64,000 nucleotides of DNA, taken from assembly GCF_023639785.1 (NCBI RefSeq), contig NZ_CP098325.1:1984001-2048000 (forward strand). The letters are read 5' to 3'. The notes under the pieces were generated by a model. That model saw only the letters and a program-made list of their open reading frames with translations. It did not search any database and was not told where the DNA came from. The position numbers and the translations under genes were made by a program. This DNA is from Leclercia adecarboxylata (GTDB lineage Bacteria > Pseudomonadota > Gammaproteobacteria > Enterobacterales > Enterobacteriaceae). Positions within the stretch are counted from its first letter, which is position 1, and each line of letters starts with the position of its first letter. Shown here piece after piece: positions 16,765 through 27,350 of the stretch.

Positions 16765-18138
16765 TTAACGCGCGGCGCGTTGCAAAATCACGCTGGAGGG
16801 CTGGCGCTGTAAATAACGCATACGCAGCATCATCATCACGGCGGCGGAGGTCAGGCCGATAATAAAGCCCATCCAGAAACCGGCCGGGCCCATGCGATCC
16901 ACGACCAGATCGGTGAGCGCGAGGATATAACCGCTCGGCAGACCCAGCACCCAGTAGGCGATAAAAGTAATAAAGAAGATCGAACGCGTATCTTTATAAC
17001 CACGCAGCACGCCGCTGCCGATCACCTGGATGGAGTCGGAGAGCTGATACACCGCCGCCAGCATCATCAGCTGGGAGGCAAGAAGCACCACTTCCGGATT
17101 GTCATTATAGAGCAGGGCGATCTGCTCCCGCAGCGTGACGGTAAACAGCGCGGTGCAGAACGCCATGCATATGCCGACGCCAATGCCGGTGCGCGCCGCG
17201 ACCTGCGCATCCAGGGTTGAGCCCTGACCGAGGCGATAGCCCACGCGAATGGTCACCGCGGCGGCAAGCGACAGCGGCAGAACGAACATCAGCGAGCTGA
17301 AGTTAAGGGCGATCTGGTGACCAGCCACGTTTACTATCCCCAGCGGAGAGACCAGCAGCGCGACCACGGCGAACAGCGTCACCTCGAAGAACAGCGCCAG
17401 GGCGATGGGCAGGCCGAGCTGCACCAGACGTTTAACCACATCCATGTCCGGCTTGCTGAACCCCGCGTCGTTGCGGATATCGCGCATGGAGCGGGCGCGC
17501 TTCACATAGGAGAGCATACCGAAGTACATCACCCAGTAGACCGCCGCCGTGGCGACGCCGCAGCCGACACCGCCCAGTTCCGGCATGCCGAAATGACCAT
17601 AAATAAAGATGTAGTTCACCGGAATATTGACCAGCAGGCCGATAAAGCCCATGACCATGCCCGGTTTGGTTTTTGCCAGGCCTTCACACTGATTACGCAT
17701 CACCTGGAAGAATAAATAGCCTGGTGTACCCCAAAGCAGGGCACGTAAATAGCCGACGGCCTTATCCGCCAGGGCCGGATCGATATTGCGCATGGCGTGA
17801 ATAATATAGCCGGCGTTCCACAGCACGATCATGATCAACACTGAAACAAAACCGGCCAGCCAGAAGCCCTGGCGGATCTGATGGGCGATACGTTCGCGAC
17901 GCCCGGAGCCGTTCATCTGGGCGATGACCGGCGTCAGTGCCAGCAGCAGGCCGTGGCCGAAGAGGATAGCCGGGAGCCAGATAGAGGTGCCGATAGCCAC
18001 CGCCGCCATGTCGGTGGCGCTGTAGCCGCCTGCCATTACGGTATCGACAAATCCCATTGCGGTCTGGGCGATTTGCGCGAGTATCACCGGGATTGCCAGA
18101 GCTAATAACTGACGCGCTTCACTCATGTACTTCTGCAC
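16765..18138 (-). CDS. mdtK: MATE multidrug/H+(Na+) antiporter MdtK
   Basis: The 457-residue protein has two sets of six membrane segments, as in MATE transporters. It matches E. coli MdtK (NorM/YdhE) from [20 protein letters not shown] onward and in length. It exports cationic drugs and dyes across the inner membrane. The gene diverges from ribC across 222 bp, as in E. coli. A hairpin at 16738 probably ends the transcript. The reading frame is intact. Confidence 0.95.
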   Translation of the reverse strand: MQKYMSEARQLLALAIPVILAQIAQTAMGFVDTVMAGGYSATDMAAVAIGTSIWLPAILFGHGLLLALTPVIAQMNGSGRRERIAHQIRQGFWLAGFVSVLIMIVLWNAGYIIHAMRNIDPALADKAVGYLRALLWGTPGYLFFQVMRNQCEGLAKTKPGMVMGFIGLLVNIPVNYIFIYGHFGMPELGGVGCGVATAAVYWVMYFGMLSYVKRARSMRDIRNDAGFSKPDMDVVKRLVQLGLPIALALFFEVTLFAVVALLVSPLGIVNVAGHQIALNFSSLMFVLPLSLAAAVTIRVGYRLGQGSTLDAQVAARTGIGVGICMAFCTALFTVTLREQIALLYNDNPEVVLLASQLMMLAAVYQLSDSIQVIGSGVLRGYKDTRSIFFITFIAYWVLGLPSGYILALTDLVVDRMGPAGFWMGFIIGLTSAAVMMMLRMRYLQRQPSSVILQRAAR

Positions 18139-18360
18139 GTGAACACCTTTGATATTGTTGTTATTTGAAAGAATAAAAGTCGCTGTGAAAAAACAGCAAA
18201 AAGAAGATGCGGGGAAGTCCAGCTATTGTAGCGGGGATAAGCTAATTATCTAGTGAAAAAAACGCCAGAAAAGGTGGGTACTGGCAACCTCTATTTTCAA
18301 CTGTTATTGTGGTGGGATTAAACGGTGTTACCACCGAAGGAACAAACAGGAGTCGTAAGT

Positions 18361-19005
18361 ATGTTTACTGGTATTGTGCAGGGCACCGCGAAGCTGGTGT
18401 CCATTGATGAAAAACCCAACTTCCGCACCCACGTCGTCGCCCTGCCGGATGAGATGCTCGATGGGCTGGAGACCGGGGCATCGGTTGCACACAACGGCTG
18501 TTGCCTGACGGTAACCGACATTAACGGTAACCTGGTTAGCTTTGATTTAATGAAAGAGACATTGCGTATCACCAATCTTGGCGATCTGGTTGAGGGTGAT
18601 ATTGTTAACGTTGAACGCGCCGCGAAATTCAGCGACGAAATTGGCGGACATTTAATGTCGGGCCATATTATGACCACTGCGGAAATTGCCAAAATCCTGA
18701 CGTCGGAAAATAACCGTCAAATCTGGTTTAAAGTTCAGGATCCGTCATTAATGAAATACATCCTCTATAAAGGCTTTATCGGCGTGGACGGCATCAGCCT
18801 GACCGTGGGTGAAGTAACGCCAACCCGCTTCTGCGTGCACCTGATCCCGGAGACGCTGCAGCGCACGACGCTCGGCAGCAAAAAGCTGGGCCACAGGGTG
18901 AATATCGAGATCGACCCGCAAACCCAGGCGGTGGTGGATACCGTAGAGCGCGTGCTGGCGGCGAAAGAGGCCGCCGCCATTCAACAGACGCTCAACGACG
19001 CGTGA
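18361..19005 (+). CDS. ribC: Riboflavin synthase (alpha chain)
   Basis: The enzyme dismutates two 6,7-dimethyl-8-ribityllumazine molecules to riboflavin and the pyrimidinedione. The 214 residues contain two homologous lumazine-binding halves; the first starts MFTGIVQG and the second has a matching [18 protein letters not shown] layout. AGGAG precedes the ATG. The gene is called ribC in E. coli and ribE in many other annotations. No FMN riboswitch fold is visible in its short leader, as expected because in enterobacteria that element sits at ribB. It ends in a strong bidirectional terminator shared with cfa. Confidence 0.95.
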   Translation: MFTGIVQGTAKLVSIDEKPNFRTHVVALPDEMLDGLETGASVAHNGCCLTVTDINGNLVSFDLMKETLRITNLGDLVEGDIVNVERAAKFSDEIGGHLMSGHIMTTAEIAKILTSENNRQIWFKVQDPSLMKYILYKGFIGVDGISLTVGEVTPTRFCVHLIPETLQRTTLGSKKLGHRVNIEIDPQTQAVVDTVERVLAAKEAAAIQQTLNDA

Positions 19006-19007
19006 TA

Positions 19008-19037
19008 AAAAATACCCCGGCATGCCGGGGTATTTTT
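19008..19037. terminator. Bidirectional terminator between ribC and cfa
   Basis: AAAAATACCCCGG pairs with CCGGGGTATTTTT around CATG. A-runs and T-runs on both sides allow it to end both convergent genes. Confidence 0.9.
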
Positions 19038-20186
19038 TTAGCGGGCAACCCGCAGGCCGTGCTCCACGCCGCGGCTGAATACCACCTGCCACAGCTGAAT
19101 ATCACGGGCGCGAAACGCCCCGGCGCAGGCGTTCAGATAGTAGCTGAACATCCGTTTAAACCGTTCAGAATAGTTGTCGGCGATCTCCGGCCAGCTGGCA
19201 ATAAAGCGCTCATGCCATGCCATCAGGGTGGTATCGTAGTCGGCGCCAAAGTTATGCCAGTCTTCCATCACAAAATGGGATTCGCTGGCATTGGCAATCT
19301 GGCGAACCGAGGGCAAACAGCCATTCGGAAAGATGTACTTATCTATCCAGGGATCGACGCGATGGTCGGTTTTGCGCGAACCGATGGTATGCAGCAGGAA
19401 CAGGCCGTCGGGCTTCAGGTTACGATCCACCACCTCGAAATAGGTGCGGTAGTTTTTCGGCCCCACGTGTTCGAACATCCCCACCGAAACGATGCGATCG
19501 AACTGGTCGTTCAGGTCGCGGTAATCCTGCAAAAGAATGGTGACATCCAGACCGGCGCAGCGCGTCTGCGCCATGCGCTGCTGTTCCGCTGAAATGGTGA
19601 CGCCCACCACGCTGACGCCATAGTGCTGCGCCATAAACTCTGCCAGGCCACCCCAGCCGCAGCCGATATCCAGCACCCTCATGCCGGGTTCCAGCTGCAG
19701 TTTTTCGCAGATGAGTCGCAGTTTATCCTGCTGCGCCTGCTCAAGGTTTGTCGCCTGTTTCCAGTATCCGCAGGAGTACTGCATGGCCGGGTCGAGCATA
19801 CGGCTGAACAGATCGTTGCCGAGATCGTAATGCTCTTTGCCGACAATCCAGGCGCGCTTTTTACTTTGCAGATTGAACAGGCGGGCCGCGGCAATACGCA
19901 GGGTATCCTTGATATGGCCGGGCAGTTGTTGTTCCAGGCCCGCCCGCAGGACATTATTGAAAAATATATCGAGGCGCTCGCACTCCCACCAGCCGTCCAT
20001 ATAGCTTTCGCCAAGGCCAAGGGAGCCTTCCTGCAGGACGCGTTTAAAAAAATCGGGGTGTTTGACCTGCAAATCGAAGGATGCCGGGCCGTTGATGGTG
20101 ATCCCTGCTCGGCTCAGCATTTCATTGATTATCCGGTACCAGTTATCTTTGCGAACGCTGACTTCTTCCAGACACGATGAACTCAT
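19038..20186 (-). CDS. cfa: Cyclopropane-fatty-acyl-phospholipid synthase
   Basis: The enzyme transfers a methylene group from S-adenosylmethionine to cis double bonds of membrane phospholipids at entry to stationary phase and in acid stress. The 382 residues have the same length as in E. coli. The SAM motif VLDIGCGWGG is at 171-180 and C139, part of the bicarbonate-binding site of the family, is present. The protein is soluble and associates with the membrane surface. In E. coli the gene has a sigmaS promoter and a long leader controlled by small RNAs. The 280-bp upstream gap here could hold the same, but I did not verify a site. Confidence 0.97.
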   Translation of the reverse strand: MSSSCLEEVSVRKDNWYRIINEMLSRAGITINGPASFDLQVKHPDFFKRVLQEGSLGLGESYMDGWWECERLDIFFNNVLRAGLEQQLPGHIKDTLRIAAARLFNLQSKKRAWIVGKEHYDLGNDLFSRMLDPAMQYSCGYWKQATNLEQAQQDKLRLICEKLQLEPGMRVLDIGCGWGGLAEFMAQHYGVSVVGVTISAEQQRMAQTRCAGLDVTILLQDYRDLNDQFDRIVSVGMFEHVGPKNYRTYFEVVDRNLKPDGLFLLHTIGSRKTDHRVDPWIDKYIFPNGCLPSVRQIANASESHFVMEDWHNFGADYDTTLMAWHERFIASWPEIADNYSERFKRMFSYYLNACAGAFRARDIQLWQVVFSRGVEHGLRVAR

Positions 20187-20337
20187 AGCTTCTCCACCAC
20201 ATGATGTGATCAGAACCCTTCAACAGCGTAGCCGCTCTTTGGGGGTTGTGAGAAATCTCACGGTGTAACCCGCGAGGCTAATATCCGACGTAGAACAGAG
20301 GAAGGGAGACAACCCTTGCCGAAAGGCCATCCATGCT

Positions 20338-20363
20338 AAAACGGGAGCACTCCGGCTCCCGTT
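20338..20363 (-). terminator. Terminator of punC
   Basis: ACGGGAGC (20341-20348) pairs with GCTCCCGT (20355-20362), and on the minus strand the stem runs into TTTTA. It lies in the 280-bp gap between cfa and punC. The same gap holds a longer-looped repeat (GGGTGCT at 20422 with AGCACCC at 20445) of unknown role. Confidence 0.75.
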
Positions 20364-20466
20364 AATACTTAATAATTTTCGTATTTATCAGAATGCGCTA
20401 ATAAGTATAGGCCTGATAAATGGGTGCTTCAACAGAAATTCGTTAGCACCCTAATCAGTTATCTCC

Positions 20467-21663
20467 TCAGGCGCGGGAGGTCTCAGTCTGCATCTCGTTA
20501 TGCTGCCTGAGGGCAGGGAGATACTGCATCCGGTAGCCCAGAGCGGCCAGCACTACGGTCGCAACCATCACGCTGGTGGTGGTCAGCAGCGGGGTGGCAA
20601 TCAGCCAGGAGACCAGCAGGCTGGCAAGGAAGCAGAGGCCCAGCTGCAGGGTGTTCTGCAGTGCCGCCGCGCTGCCGGTGGCCTGCGGGAAGGGACGCAG
20701 CGCCTGCGCCACCACGACAGGATAAATAGCGCCGTTTGCCACCGCCATCAGGCAGAAGGGCACCAGCAGCTCCGCCAGGCCCACGCCCGGGATAAACCCG
20801 ACCGCCCAGGTGCCGATCACGCTGATCGCGAACAGGCCCAGCAGCCACGGCAGCATCTGATGACCCTGCCATTTTTGCAGGGCGGCGCGACAGCCATAGC
20901 CGCCAATCAGGAAGGCGATAGTTTGCGGCACGTAGCTCAGGCCGATCGCCGCCGGGCTGTAGCCCATGTCGCTGAGGATAAACGGCGAGCCGGTCAGCCA
21001 GGCGAAGAAGCTGGCGGAACAGGCGGCGTAGATCAGCACGTTACCGCGATAGATGCGGGAGCGAAGCAGGGTGAAGAACGTCACGCGGGATTCAGGCTGC
21101 TCTGCTTTTGCCGCCACAGGTTTCAGGAAAAACGCCGGGATCATCAGCACCAGGGTGATGGCAAACAGCACGGCAAAAATGGCCTGCCAGCTGAAGTGGG
21201 CGAGGATCCAGCTGCCGAGCAGCGGCGCCAGCGCCGGTGACAGCCCGACCAGCGGCATGATGGTGGCAAAAATACGGTTGGTTCGGTTGGCCGGGTAGTA
21301 ATCCGTCACCAGCGCCTGCCAGGTGACCGCCGCGGCGCAGACGCCTACTGCCTGGATAAAGCGCAGCACCAGCAGCCAGGTGGCATCGCGCACCCACAGC
21401 ATGCCCAGGCAGCCCAGCGCGAAAATGGCTAAGCCTGCCAGCAGAACCGGCTTACGTCCAAAGCGGTCGGACATTGGTCCCCATAACAGCTGCGCGAAGG
21501 CAAAACCGGCCAGGAACAGGCTCAGGCTGGCGCTGATGGCGGCAGCGGGGGTTTGCAAATCTTCCTGCATAACCGAGAAGGCAGGCAGATACATATCGGT
21601 GGCGAGGAAGCCGAGTACGCTCAGGCCGCCGAGCCAGACTAAAAATCCTTTCCTGGGTTGCAT
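20467..21663 (-). CDS. punC: Purine nucleoside exporter/transporter PunC (YdhC), MFS Bcr/CflA type
   Basis: The 398-residue MFS protein has 12 predicted membrane segments and the motif [14 protein letters not shown] between segments 2 and 3. It matches E. coli YdhC/PunC, which moves purine nucleosides and contributes to drug efflux. I start it at ATG 21663 ([10 protein letters not shown]) with AGGAC upstream rather than at the longer frame. It diverges from punR across 115 bp, in the same arrangement as E. coli, where PunR activates it. Confidence 0.92.
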   Translation of the reverse strand: MQPRKGFLVWLGGLSVLGFLATDMYLPAFSVMQEDLQTPAAAISASLSLFLAGFAFAQLLWGPMSDRFGRKPVLLAGLAIFALGCLGMLWVRDATWLLVLRFIQAVGVCAAAVTWQALVTDYYPANRTNRIFATIMPLVGLSPALAPLLGSWILAHFSWQAIFAVLFAITLVLMIPAFFLKPVAAKAEQPESRVTFFTLLRSRIYRGNVLIYAACSASFFAWLTGSPFILSDMGYSPAAIGLSYVPQTIAFLIGGYGCRAALQKWQGHQMLPWLLGLFAISVIGTWAVGFIPGVGLAELLVPFCLMAVANGAIYPVVVAQALRPFPQATGSAAALQNTLQLGLCFLASLLVSWLIATPLLTTTSVMVATVVLAALGYRMQYLPALRQHNEMQTETSRA

Positions 21664-21778
21664 AGTTTTATTGTCCTTATGGGTGCAGGTTGAGATAGCC
21701 GCTGAGTGTAGGCAGTGCAATCCCGCTTGTGAAACGCTAATATTTGGCGGTTGCATTCAAATTTTTTGCAGGCAGAAA

Positions 21779-22702
21779 ATGTGGTCTGAATATTCCCTTG
21801 AAGTGGTGGACGCCGTGGCGCGTAACGGCAGTTTCAGCGGCGCAGCGCAGGAGCTGCACCGTGTTCCCTCGGCCATCAGTTATACGGTGCGTCAACTTGA
21901 GGAGTGGCTGGCGGTGCCGCTGTTTGAACGGCGTCACCGCGACGTGGAGCTGACGCCAGCGGGCATGTGGTTTCTTAAGGAAGGGCGCTCTGTTATCAAA
22001 AAAATGCAGATCACCCGGGAGCAGTGCCAGCAGATCGCCAACGGCTGGCGCGGGCACATCTCCATCGCGGTGGACAACATTGTTCGCCCCGAGCGCACCC
22101 GGCAGATGATTGTCGACTTTTACCGTCACTTCTCCGACGTCGAGCTGCGGGTCTCCCAGGAGGTCTTTAATGGCGTGTGGGATGCGCTGGCGGACGGCAG
22201 GGTGGAGATGGCAATCGGCGCGACCCAGGCCATCCCGGTGGGGGGGCGCTATGCGTTTCGCGATATGGGCATGCTGAGCTGGATCTGCGTGGTGGCGAGC
22301 CATCACCCCCTGGCCGCGCTCCCCGGCCCGCTCAGCGATGATACCTTGCGCAACTGGCCGTCGCTGGTGCGGGAAGACACCTCCCGCTCGCTGCCAAAAC
22401 GTATCACCTGGCTTCTGGACAACCAGCGGCGGATCGTTACCCCGGACTGGGAATCGGCGGCAACCTGCCTCTCGGCCGGGCTGTGCGTGGGGATGGTCCC
22501 GGTTCATTTCGCCCGCCCGTGGATCGACAGCGGCAAATGGGTGGAGCTGACGCTGGAAAACCCCTTCCCGGATGCGGCCTGCTGCCTCACATGGCAACAA
22601 AACGATATGTCACCGGCGCTGGCGTGGCTGCTGGATTATCTGGGGGACAGTGAAACGATGAACAGGGAGTGGCTGCGGGAGCCAGAGATACTGGCTCCCT
22701 GA
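21779..22702 (+). CDS. punR: LysR-family regulator PunR (YdhB)
   Basis: The 307-residue protein has an N-terminal winged helix-turn-helix (residues 5-60; NGSFSGAAQELHRVPSAISY) and a LysR effector domain. In E. coli PunR activates punC in response to purines. The ATG at 21779 gives the family length (310 in E. coli). The open frame extends upstream through the punC leader, which is a shadow. It converges on purR with a five-base gap, so the two stops nearly touch. Confidence 0.93.
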   Translation: MWSEYSLEVVDAVARNGSFSGAAQELHRVPSAISYTVRQLEEWLAVPLFERRHRDVELTPAGMWFLKEGRSVIKKMQITREQCQQIANGWRGHISIAVDNIVRPERTRQMIVDFYRHFSDVELRVSQEVFNGVWDALADGRVEMAIGATQAIPVGGRYAFRDMGMLSWICVVASHHPLAALPGPLSDDTLRNWPSLVREDTSRSLPKRITWLLDNQRRIVTPDWESAATCLSAGLCVGMVPVHFARPWIDSGKWVELTLENPFPDAACCLTWQQNDMSPALAWLLDYLGDSETMNREWLREPEILAP

Positions 22703-22707
22703 GCGGA

Positions 22708-23733
22708 TCAACGGCGGTAGTCGCGGAACGGGCCATCGGCGACGGAGCGGCGTTCGATCAAACGCGGATGCACTTCAATGGACTGCGACTCTTCGCGCTT
22801 GTTGACGATACGGTCAAGCAGCATGTTGAAGGCCGTTTCCCCTAGCGAATCTTTTGGCTGGTGAATAGTGGTCAGGGCCGGGGTGAAGAAGCGGGCGTTG
22901 CGCACGTTATCATACCCGATCAGCGAAACGTCCTGCGGCACGCGCAGCCCCATCTCGTCGGCGGCGCACAGGGCGCCCATCGCCATAATGTCGCCGCCGC
23001 AGAAAATCGCGGTCGGGCGCGGGCTCTGGGAGAGGATCTGCTGCATCGCGCGGTAGCCGGACTCCGGTTCAAAGTCGCCCTGCACGATCCAGTTTTCCGG
23101 CACCGTGATTAACGCTTCTTCCATCGCCTTCATAAAACCGGCCAGACGCCCGGCACCGGTATTGCGCTCCAGCGCCCCCGGAATAACGCCGATGTCGCGG
23201 TGACCGCGTTCAATGAGATACCGTCCTGCCATGTAGCCGCCTTCAAAGGCGTTATCGATCACCGAGTCGGTGAAGTCGGCTTTCGCTTCGCCCCAGTCCA
23301 TCACCACCATCGGGATGTTGCGATACTCTTCCAGCATCGTCAGCAGGGGCTCCGGGTATTCGGAGCACATCACCAGCAGGCCGTCGACGCGCTTTTGCGC
23401 CATCATCGACAGATAGGCCCGCTGTTTCTCCAGGCTGTTCCAGGCGTTGCCAAGGATCAGGGTATAACCTTTCTGGAAGCAGTTTTTCTCTACCGCTTCA
23501 ATAATTTCTGCGAAGTAGGGGGCTTCGCTGCTGGTCGCCAGCAGGCCGATCGATTTGGTGTGATTCACCTTCAGACTGCGGGCCACGGCGCTCGGAGAGT
23601 AGTGCAGCTCTTTAATCGCTGCCCAGACGTTATTACGCGTCTCTTCCGCGACAAAGCGGGTTTTGTTAATAACATGTGATACGGTTGTAGTGGAAACGTT
23701 TGCGCGTTTCGCTACGTCTTTAATTGTTGCCAT
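22708..23733 (-). CDS. purR: Purine repressor PurR
   Basis: The 341-residue LacI-family repressor has the same length as E. coli PurR. It has the PurR headpiece [20 protein letters not shown] and a hypoxanthine/guanine-binding core domain. It represses purine biosynthesis genes when purines are abundant. Two PurR-like operators lie at its own 5' end, one upstream at 23777 and one inside the first codons at 23691, matching the autoregulation known in E. coli. Confidence 0.97.
   Translation of the reverse strand: MATIKDVAKRANVSTTTVSHVINKTRFVAEETRNNVWAAIKELHYSPSAVARSLKVNHTKSIGLLATSSEAPYFAEIIEAVEKNCFQKGYTLILGNAWNSLEKQRAYLSMMAQKRVDGLLVMCSEYPEPLLTMLEEYRNIPMVVMDWGEAKADFTDSVIDNAFEGGYMAGRYLIERGHRDIGVIPGALERNTGAGRLAGFMKAMEEALITVPENWIVQGDFEPESGYRAMQQILSQSPRPTAIFCGGDIMAMGALCAADEMGLRVPQDVSLIGYDNVRNARFFTPALTTIHQPKDSLGETAFNMLLDRIVNKREESQSIEVHPRLIERRSVADGPFRDYRR
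23691..23706. promoter_or_regulatory. PurR operator O2 inside purR
   Basis: TGGAAACGTTTGCGCG contains the AAACGTTTGCG core of the PurR consensus (ACGCAAACGTTTGCGT). It overlaps codons about 10-14 of purR. An intragenic autoregulatory site is established for E. coli purR. Confidence 0.7.
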
Positions 23734-23776
23734 CAGATGTCACTCCAGACCATATCTAAACTCCTGAAAAACCAAT

Positions 23777-23792
23777 AGGTAAACGTTTGCCT
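23777..23792. promoter_or_regulatory. PurR operator O1 upstream of purR
   Basis: AGGTAAACGTTTGCCT is a near-palindromic PurR box with the central AACGTT, 44 bp before the purR ATG. With the intragenic site it forms the two-operator layout for autorepression. Confidence 0.8.
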
Positions 23793-24029
23793 TCACTCGC
23801 CCTAATTGCGCAATTTGAATTGCGGTACGCCGGGAAAACGACACAGGACGTCAGGAGGGGGTCAATGGCCGGTACGCTAATAAATTTAGCGTGGAATTTT
23901 GTCTGATCTTGACCAAAAGGGGAAGAGTAAAAATGGATATCAATCTAAATCCAGCAAGATTTTTACCCTGAACTGTGCAAAAATGAGCAGGCTCACTCTT
24001 CATGGGGTGATTCAAAAGGAGAAAAATTG

Positions 24030-24119
24030 ATGAGTACCGATCTTAAGTTTTCGCTGGTTACCACCATTATTGTTCTGGGTCTGATCGTTGCGAGCGGTCT
24101 GACGGCTGCGCTGCACTGA
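24030..24119 (+). CDS. ynhF: Small membrane protein YnhF
   Basis: A 29-residue protein starts MSTDLKFSLVTTII and contains one hydrophobic segment (about residues 9-27). It matches E. coli YnhF almost exactly. AAAGGAG lies well placed before the ATG. YnhF is an inner-membrane peptide reported to keep its formyl-Met and to be stress-induced; its role is unknown. It sits between purR and ydhP as in E. coli. A hairpin at 24126 follows immediately, so it appears to be a monocistronic gene. Confidence 0.93.
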   Translation: MSTDLKFSLVTTIIVLGLIVASGLTAALH

Positions 24120-24125
24120 TATTCG

Positions 24126-24147
24126 CGAGGGAGCTATCGCTCCCTCG
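24126..24147 (+). terminator. Terminator of ynhF
   Basis: CGAGGGAGC pairs with GCTCCCTCG around TATC, seven bases after the ynhF stop, followed by a T/C-rich stretch. The rest of the gap to ydhP contains that gene's leader. Confidence 0.65.
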
Positions 24148-24283
24148 TCTTCCTGCCTTTATTGTTACGCGTCCGGCAAAAATCTTTTGCCAAATTGTTA
24201 ACTTCTCATTTTTTGTGATTGATGTCATGCTTTCGCCTTCATTGTTCTGTGTCGCCTGACGACACGGTGTCTGGAGTTGAAGT

Positions 24284-25450
24284 ATGAGAATCAATTTTCC
24301 GCTGCTGGCCCTGGCCATTGGCGCCTTTGGTATTGGCACCACCGAGTTTTCCCCGATGGGGCTGTTACCGGTTATCGCCCGGGGCGTGGATGTCTCTATT
24401 CCCGCTGCAGGCATGCTGATCAGCGCCTACGCCATCGGCGTGATGGTGGGGGCGCCGCTGATGACCCTGCTGCTGTCGCACCGCGGTCGCCGTAACGCGC
24501 TGATCTTCCTGATGGCGATCTTTACCCTCGGTAACGTTCTGTCTGCGCTGTCGCCGGATTACACCACGCTGCTCCTGTCACGTATTCTGACCAGCCTCAA
24601 CCATGGCGCCTTCTTTGGTCTCGGGTCGGTGGTTGCCGCAAGCGTGGTGCCGAAGCACAAACAGGCCAGCGCCGTGGCAACCATGTTTATGGGGCTGACC
24701 ATCGCCAACATCGGCGGCGTACCTGCCGCGACCTGGATGGGCGAGGCGATCGGCTGGCGTATGTCCTTCCTGGCGACTGCGCTGCTGGGCGTGGTTTCCA
24801 TGATCGCGCTGTTCTTTTCCCTGCCAGCGGGCGGGGCGGGCGAAAAGCCGGAAGTGCGCAAAGAGCTGGCGGTGCTGATGCGCCCGCAGGTGCTCTCGGC
24901 GTTGCTGACCACGGTGCTCGGCGCCGGGGCGATGTTTACGCTTTACACCTACATTGCACCGGTTCTGCATGACATTAATAACGCGACGCCAGCCTTTTTC
25001 ACCGCGATGCTGGTGCTGATTGGCGTTGGTTTCTCGCTGGGCAATTTCCTCGGAGGCAAGCTGGCGGACCGCTCCGTGAGCGGCACCCTGAAGGGTTTTT
25101 TGCTGCTGCTGATCGTCATCATGCTGGCGATCCCATGGCTGGCGCGTAACGAAGTGGGCGCGGCGTTTGCGATGGTGGTATGGGGGATGGCGACCTTTGC
25201 GGTAGTACCGCCGCTGCAGATGCGCGTGATGCGTGTCGCGAGCGATGCGCCGGGGCTATCCTCTTCCGTCAATATCGGAGCGTTCAACCTCGGGAATGCG
25301 CTGGGGGCGGCGGCCGGTGGGGCGGTGATTTCGGGCGGCCTGGGTTACAGCTTCGTTCCGGTGATGGGCGCTATCATTGCGGCACTGGGGCTGCTGCTGG
25401 TGCTGACTGCCGACAGAAAACAGCCTGAAGCGGTTTGCGCTACCGAATAA
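24284..25450 (+). CDS. ydhP: MFS transporter YdhP
   Basis: The 388-residue MFS protein has about 12 hydrophobic segments. It begins MRINFPLLALAIGAFGIGTTEF, the N-terminal pattern of the arabinose-efflux/sugar-exporter branch (YdhP, AraJ-like), and is one residue from the E. coli length. The substrate is not established. The ATG follows GGAG with a TTGAAGT spacer. It converges on sodB with a shared terminator. Confidence 0.92.
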   Translation: MRINFPLLALAIGAFGIGTTEFSPMGLLPVIARGVDVSIPAAGMLISAYAIGVMVGAPLMTLLLSHRGRRNALIFLMAIFTLGNVLSALSPDYTTLLLSRILTSLNHGAFFGLGSVVAASVVPKHKQASAVATMFMGLTIANIGGVPAATWMGEAIGWRMSFLATALLGVVSMIALFFSLPAGGAGEKPEVRKELAVLMRPQVLSALLTTVLGAGAMFTLYTYIAPVLHDINNATPAFFTAMLVLIGVGFSLGNFLGGKLADRSVSGTLKGFLLLLIVIMLAIPWLARNEVGAAFAMVVWGMATFAVVPPLQMRVMRVASDAPGLSSSVNIGAFNLGNALGAAAGGAVISGGLGYSFVPVMGAIIAALGLLLVLTADRKQPEAVCATE

Positions 25451-25456
25451 AACAAT

Positions 25457-25486
25457 AAAGCAGAAGGCCGGGCCTTCTGCTTTTTT
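25457..25486. terminator. Bidirectional terminator between ydhP and sodB
   Basis: AAAGCAGAAGGC (25457-25468) pairs with GCCTTCTGCTTT (25472-25483), with a T-run on the plus strand and A-rich sequence on the other side. It can end both convergent transcripts. Confidence 0.88.
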
Positions 25487-25488
25487 CG

Positions 25489-26070
25489 TTATGCCGCGAA
25501 GTTCTTCGCCACAAATTCCCAGTTTACCAGCGCCCAGAAATGCTCGAGGTAGTTCGGGCGCGCATTGCGGTAATCAATGTAGTAGGCGTGCTCCCAGACG
25601 TCCACCGTTAACAGCGGGGTGGCGTGGCTTGTCAACGGCGTGCCCGCGTTGGAAGTGGAAACGATCGCCAGTTTGCCGTCCGCCTCTTTCACCAGCCAGG
25701 TCCAGCCTGCGCCAAAATTCTTTACCGCAGCGTCGGTGAACTTCGCTTTAAATTCCGCAAAGCTGCCGAAGGCCGCGGCGATGGCGTCTGCCAGTTCACC
25801 CGTCGGTTCGCCACCCGCTTGTGGGGCCAGGCAGTGCCAGTAGAAGGTGTGGTTCCACACCTGAGCGGCGTTGTTAAACACGCCCCCCTCGGAACTGCGC
25901 ACGATCTCTTCCAGCGTTTTCCCTTCAAAGTCGGTGCCGGCGATCAGGTTGTTCAGGTTGGTTACGTAGGTCTGGTGGTGTTTGCCGTAATGATACTCCA
26001 GGGTTTCCGCAGAGATGTGCGGAGCCAGGGCGTCTTTTGCATACGGTAATGCAGGTAATTCAAACGACAT
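25489..26070 (-). CDS. sodB: Iron superoxide dismutase
   Basis: This cytosolic enzyme dismutates superoxide to oxygen and hydrogen peroxide. The 193 residues have the iron ligands H27, H74 (WNHTFYWH), D157 and H161 (DVWEHAYY). GGAGAG precedes ATG 26070; the longer open frame upstream is not the start. In E. coli the translation start region is the target of the small RNA RyhB under iron limitation. The leader here is of similar A/T-rich type, but I did not model the pairing. Confidence 0.98.
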   Translation of the reverse strand: MSFELPALPYAKDALAPHISAETLEYHYGKHHQTYVTNLNNLIAGTDFEGKTLEEIVRSSEGGVFNNAAQVWNHTFYWHCLAPQAGGEPTGELADAIAAAFGSFAEFKAKFTDAAVKNFGAGWTWLVKEADGKLAIVSTSNAGTPLTSHATPLLTVDVWEHAYYIDYRNARPNYLEHFWALVNWEFVAKNFAA

Positions 26071-26192
26071 TGCTTCTCTCCTTATTATAGTGATCCATCC
26101 AATAACCCTATTGAATGAAGGGGTAGAGTAGCAAATTGAAAGGGTATGCAAAAGAGGAACTTACCCCGCTGGTATTCCAGCGGGGCAGGGGA

Positions 26193-27014
26193 TTAACGCA
26201 GGGTGTTGGGTTTCATCACGCGGCGAGCGCCGACGTAATGGCGCTGCCAGTAGTCTTCGCTCAGGGAGGTGATCTGAATGTCCTGGCCGGTGCGCGGCGA
26301 CTGGATAAATTTGCCGTTGCCCACATAAACGCCCACGTGATCGGCGGTGCCACGACCCCGGGTGCGGAAGAACACCAGATCGCCGCTCTCGAGTTCGCCG
26401 CGATCGACCGGGGAGGCGTCACGCAGGTGGTACATCTCGTTCGCGGTGCGCGGAATACGGAATTTAACCAGATCTTTATAGGCATAATAAACCAGGCCGC
26501 TGCAGTCGAAGCCGGTACGTGGCGAGGAACCGCCCCAGCGATAAGGTTTACCAATCTGGCCCATCAGTTTGTTTAACGCCGTTTTCTGCGCTTTTTGCAC
26601 CCGGACTTTGTGCGCTTCAGCCAGCGTCGTGGTTTTGCTGGTTTTTACGCACTGCGCTTTGCGGCCTTTACGGGTAGTACATTTTTCTGTCACAGCGCGG
26701 GAGGCGGTTTGTGTTGAACGGGTCGCGCTGCGGGAGGAATTTTTGCTTTTCTTGCTGGAGGTGGCTGGCTGTGTTTTAGCGAGGCTACTTTTTTTGCTGC
26801 TGCTCTTTTTGCTGGTGGTGCTTTTTTTCGTGCTCTCTTTTTTGGTGGTTTTGCTGGTGCTGCTTTTTTTCTTGGGTTCGGTTGCTTTCGCCAGATGCGT
26901 TTTATGGGCGGCAGAAGGCCGCGCCTGCTCTGAGGCGTTTGCCACCGGCGTGAAGGTAAGAGATGAAAACAGCAAAGCACAGAGCGTGATCGAGAATGTA
27001 TTTATTCGCGCCAC
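26193..27014 (-). CDS. mepH: NlpC/P60 murein DD-endopeptidase MepH (YdhO)
   Basis: The 273-residue exported protein has a signal peptide ending near ANA-S (residue 28), a basic linker at about 45-105 built of Lys, Ser and Thr, and a C-terminal NlpC/P60 domain. The catalytic Cys is C171 (GFDCSGLV) and the His is H226 (DHVGVY). The third polar position appears to be Q238 in FIQSP instead of the usual His. In E. coli MepH cleaves D-Ala-mDAP cross-links in peptidoglycan. The Lys-rich linker probably binds the anionic wall. It is monocistronic and divergent from grxD. Confidence 0.93.
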   Translation of the reverse strand: MARINTFSITLCALLFSSLTFTPVANASEQARPSAAHKTHLAKATEPKKKSSTSKTTKKESTKKSTTSKKSSSKKSSLAKTQPATSSKKSKNSSRSATRSTQTASRAVTEKCTTRKGRKAQCVKTSKTTTLAEAHKVRVQKAQKTALNKLMGQIGKPYRWGGSSPRTGFDCSGLVYYAYKDLVKFRIPRTANEMYHLRDASPVDRGELESGDLVFFRTRGRGTADHVGVYVGNGKFIQSPRTGQDIQITSLSEDYWQRHYVGARRVMKPNTLR

Positions 27015-27350
27015 TGGGCATTCCCCTGGTAATTGCAGGTGATAAATAAGCCTGCGTATGATTTACAAAACTTGTCGATTCTAATCTATAAAAAGCCCTG
27101 ACGTTAATACTCTTTTTGCATCTAAAACTGCGTTTCGTTAAGGAGTGCAAAAAATCAGAATTTGAATGGGGTGTTTTGTACATTCGCTGAACAAAGCCGC
27201 AGGGAATCACGCGATAAGTTAGGTTTGCAATGCAACTTTACCTCCCGCGCGGTAAAATCACAGAGGTGACGAAAATGTTATTTTCCGTAGTCGGCCTGAA
27301 ACGCTACAATGTCAGACTATTGCCGTAACAGAAGTTAAAGGAAGCAAGAC
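27015..27350. other. 336-bp divergent gap between mepH and grxD
   Basis: This A/T-rich stretch holds the leaders of both flanking genes. A TACAAT at 27305-27310 is a plausible -10 for grxD; no good -35 was found at the matching distance. I see no conserved small gene, tRNA or terminator in it. Confidence 0.5.

Noticed and set aside
18139..18360. FMN riboswitch in front of ribC
   Set aside because: The leader lacks the conserved RFN stems. In enterobacteria the riboswitch precedes ribB.
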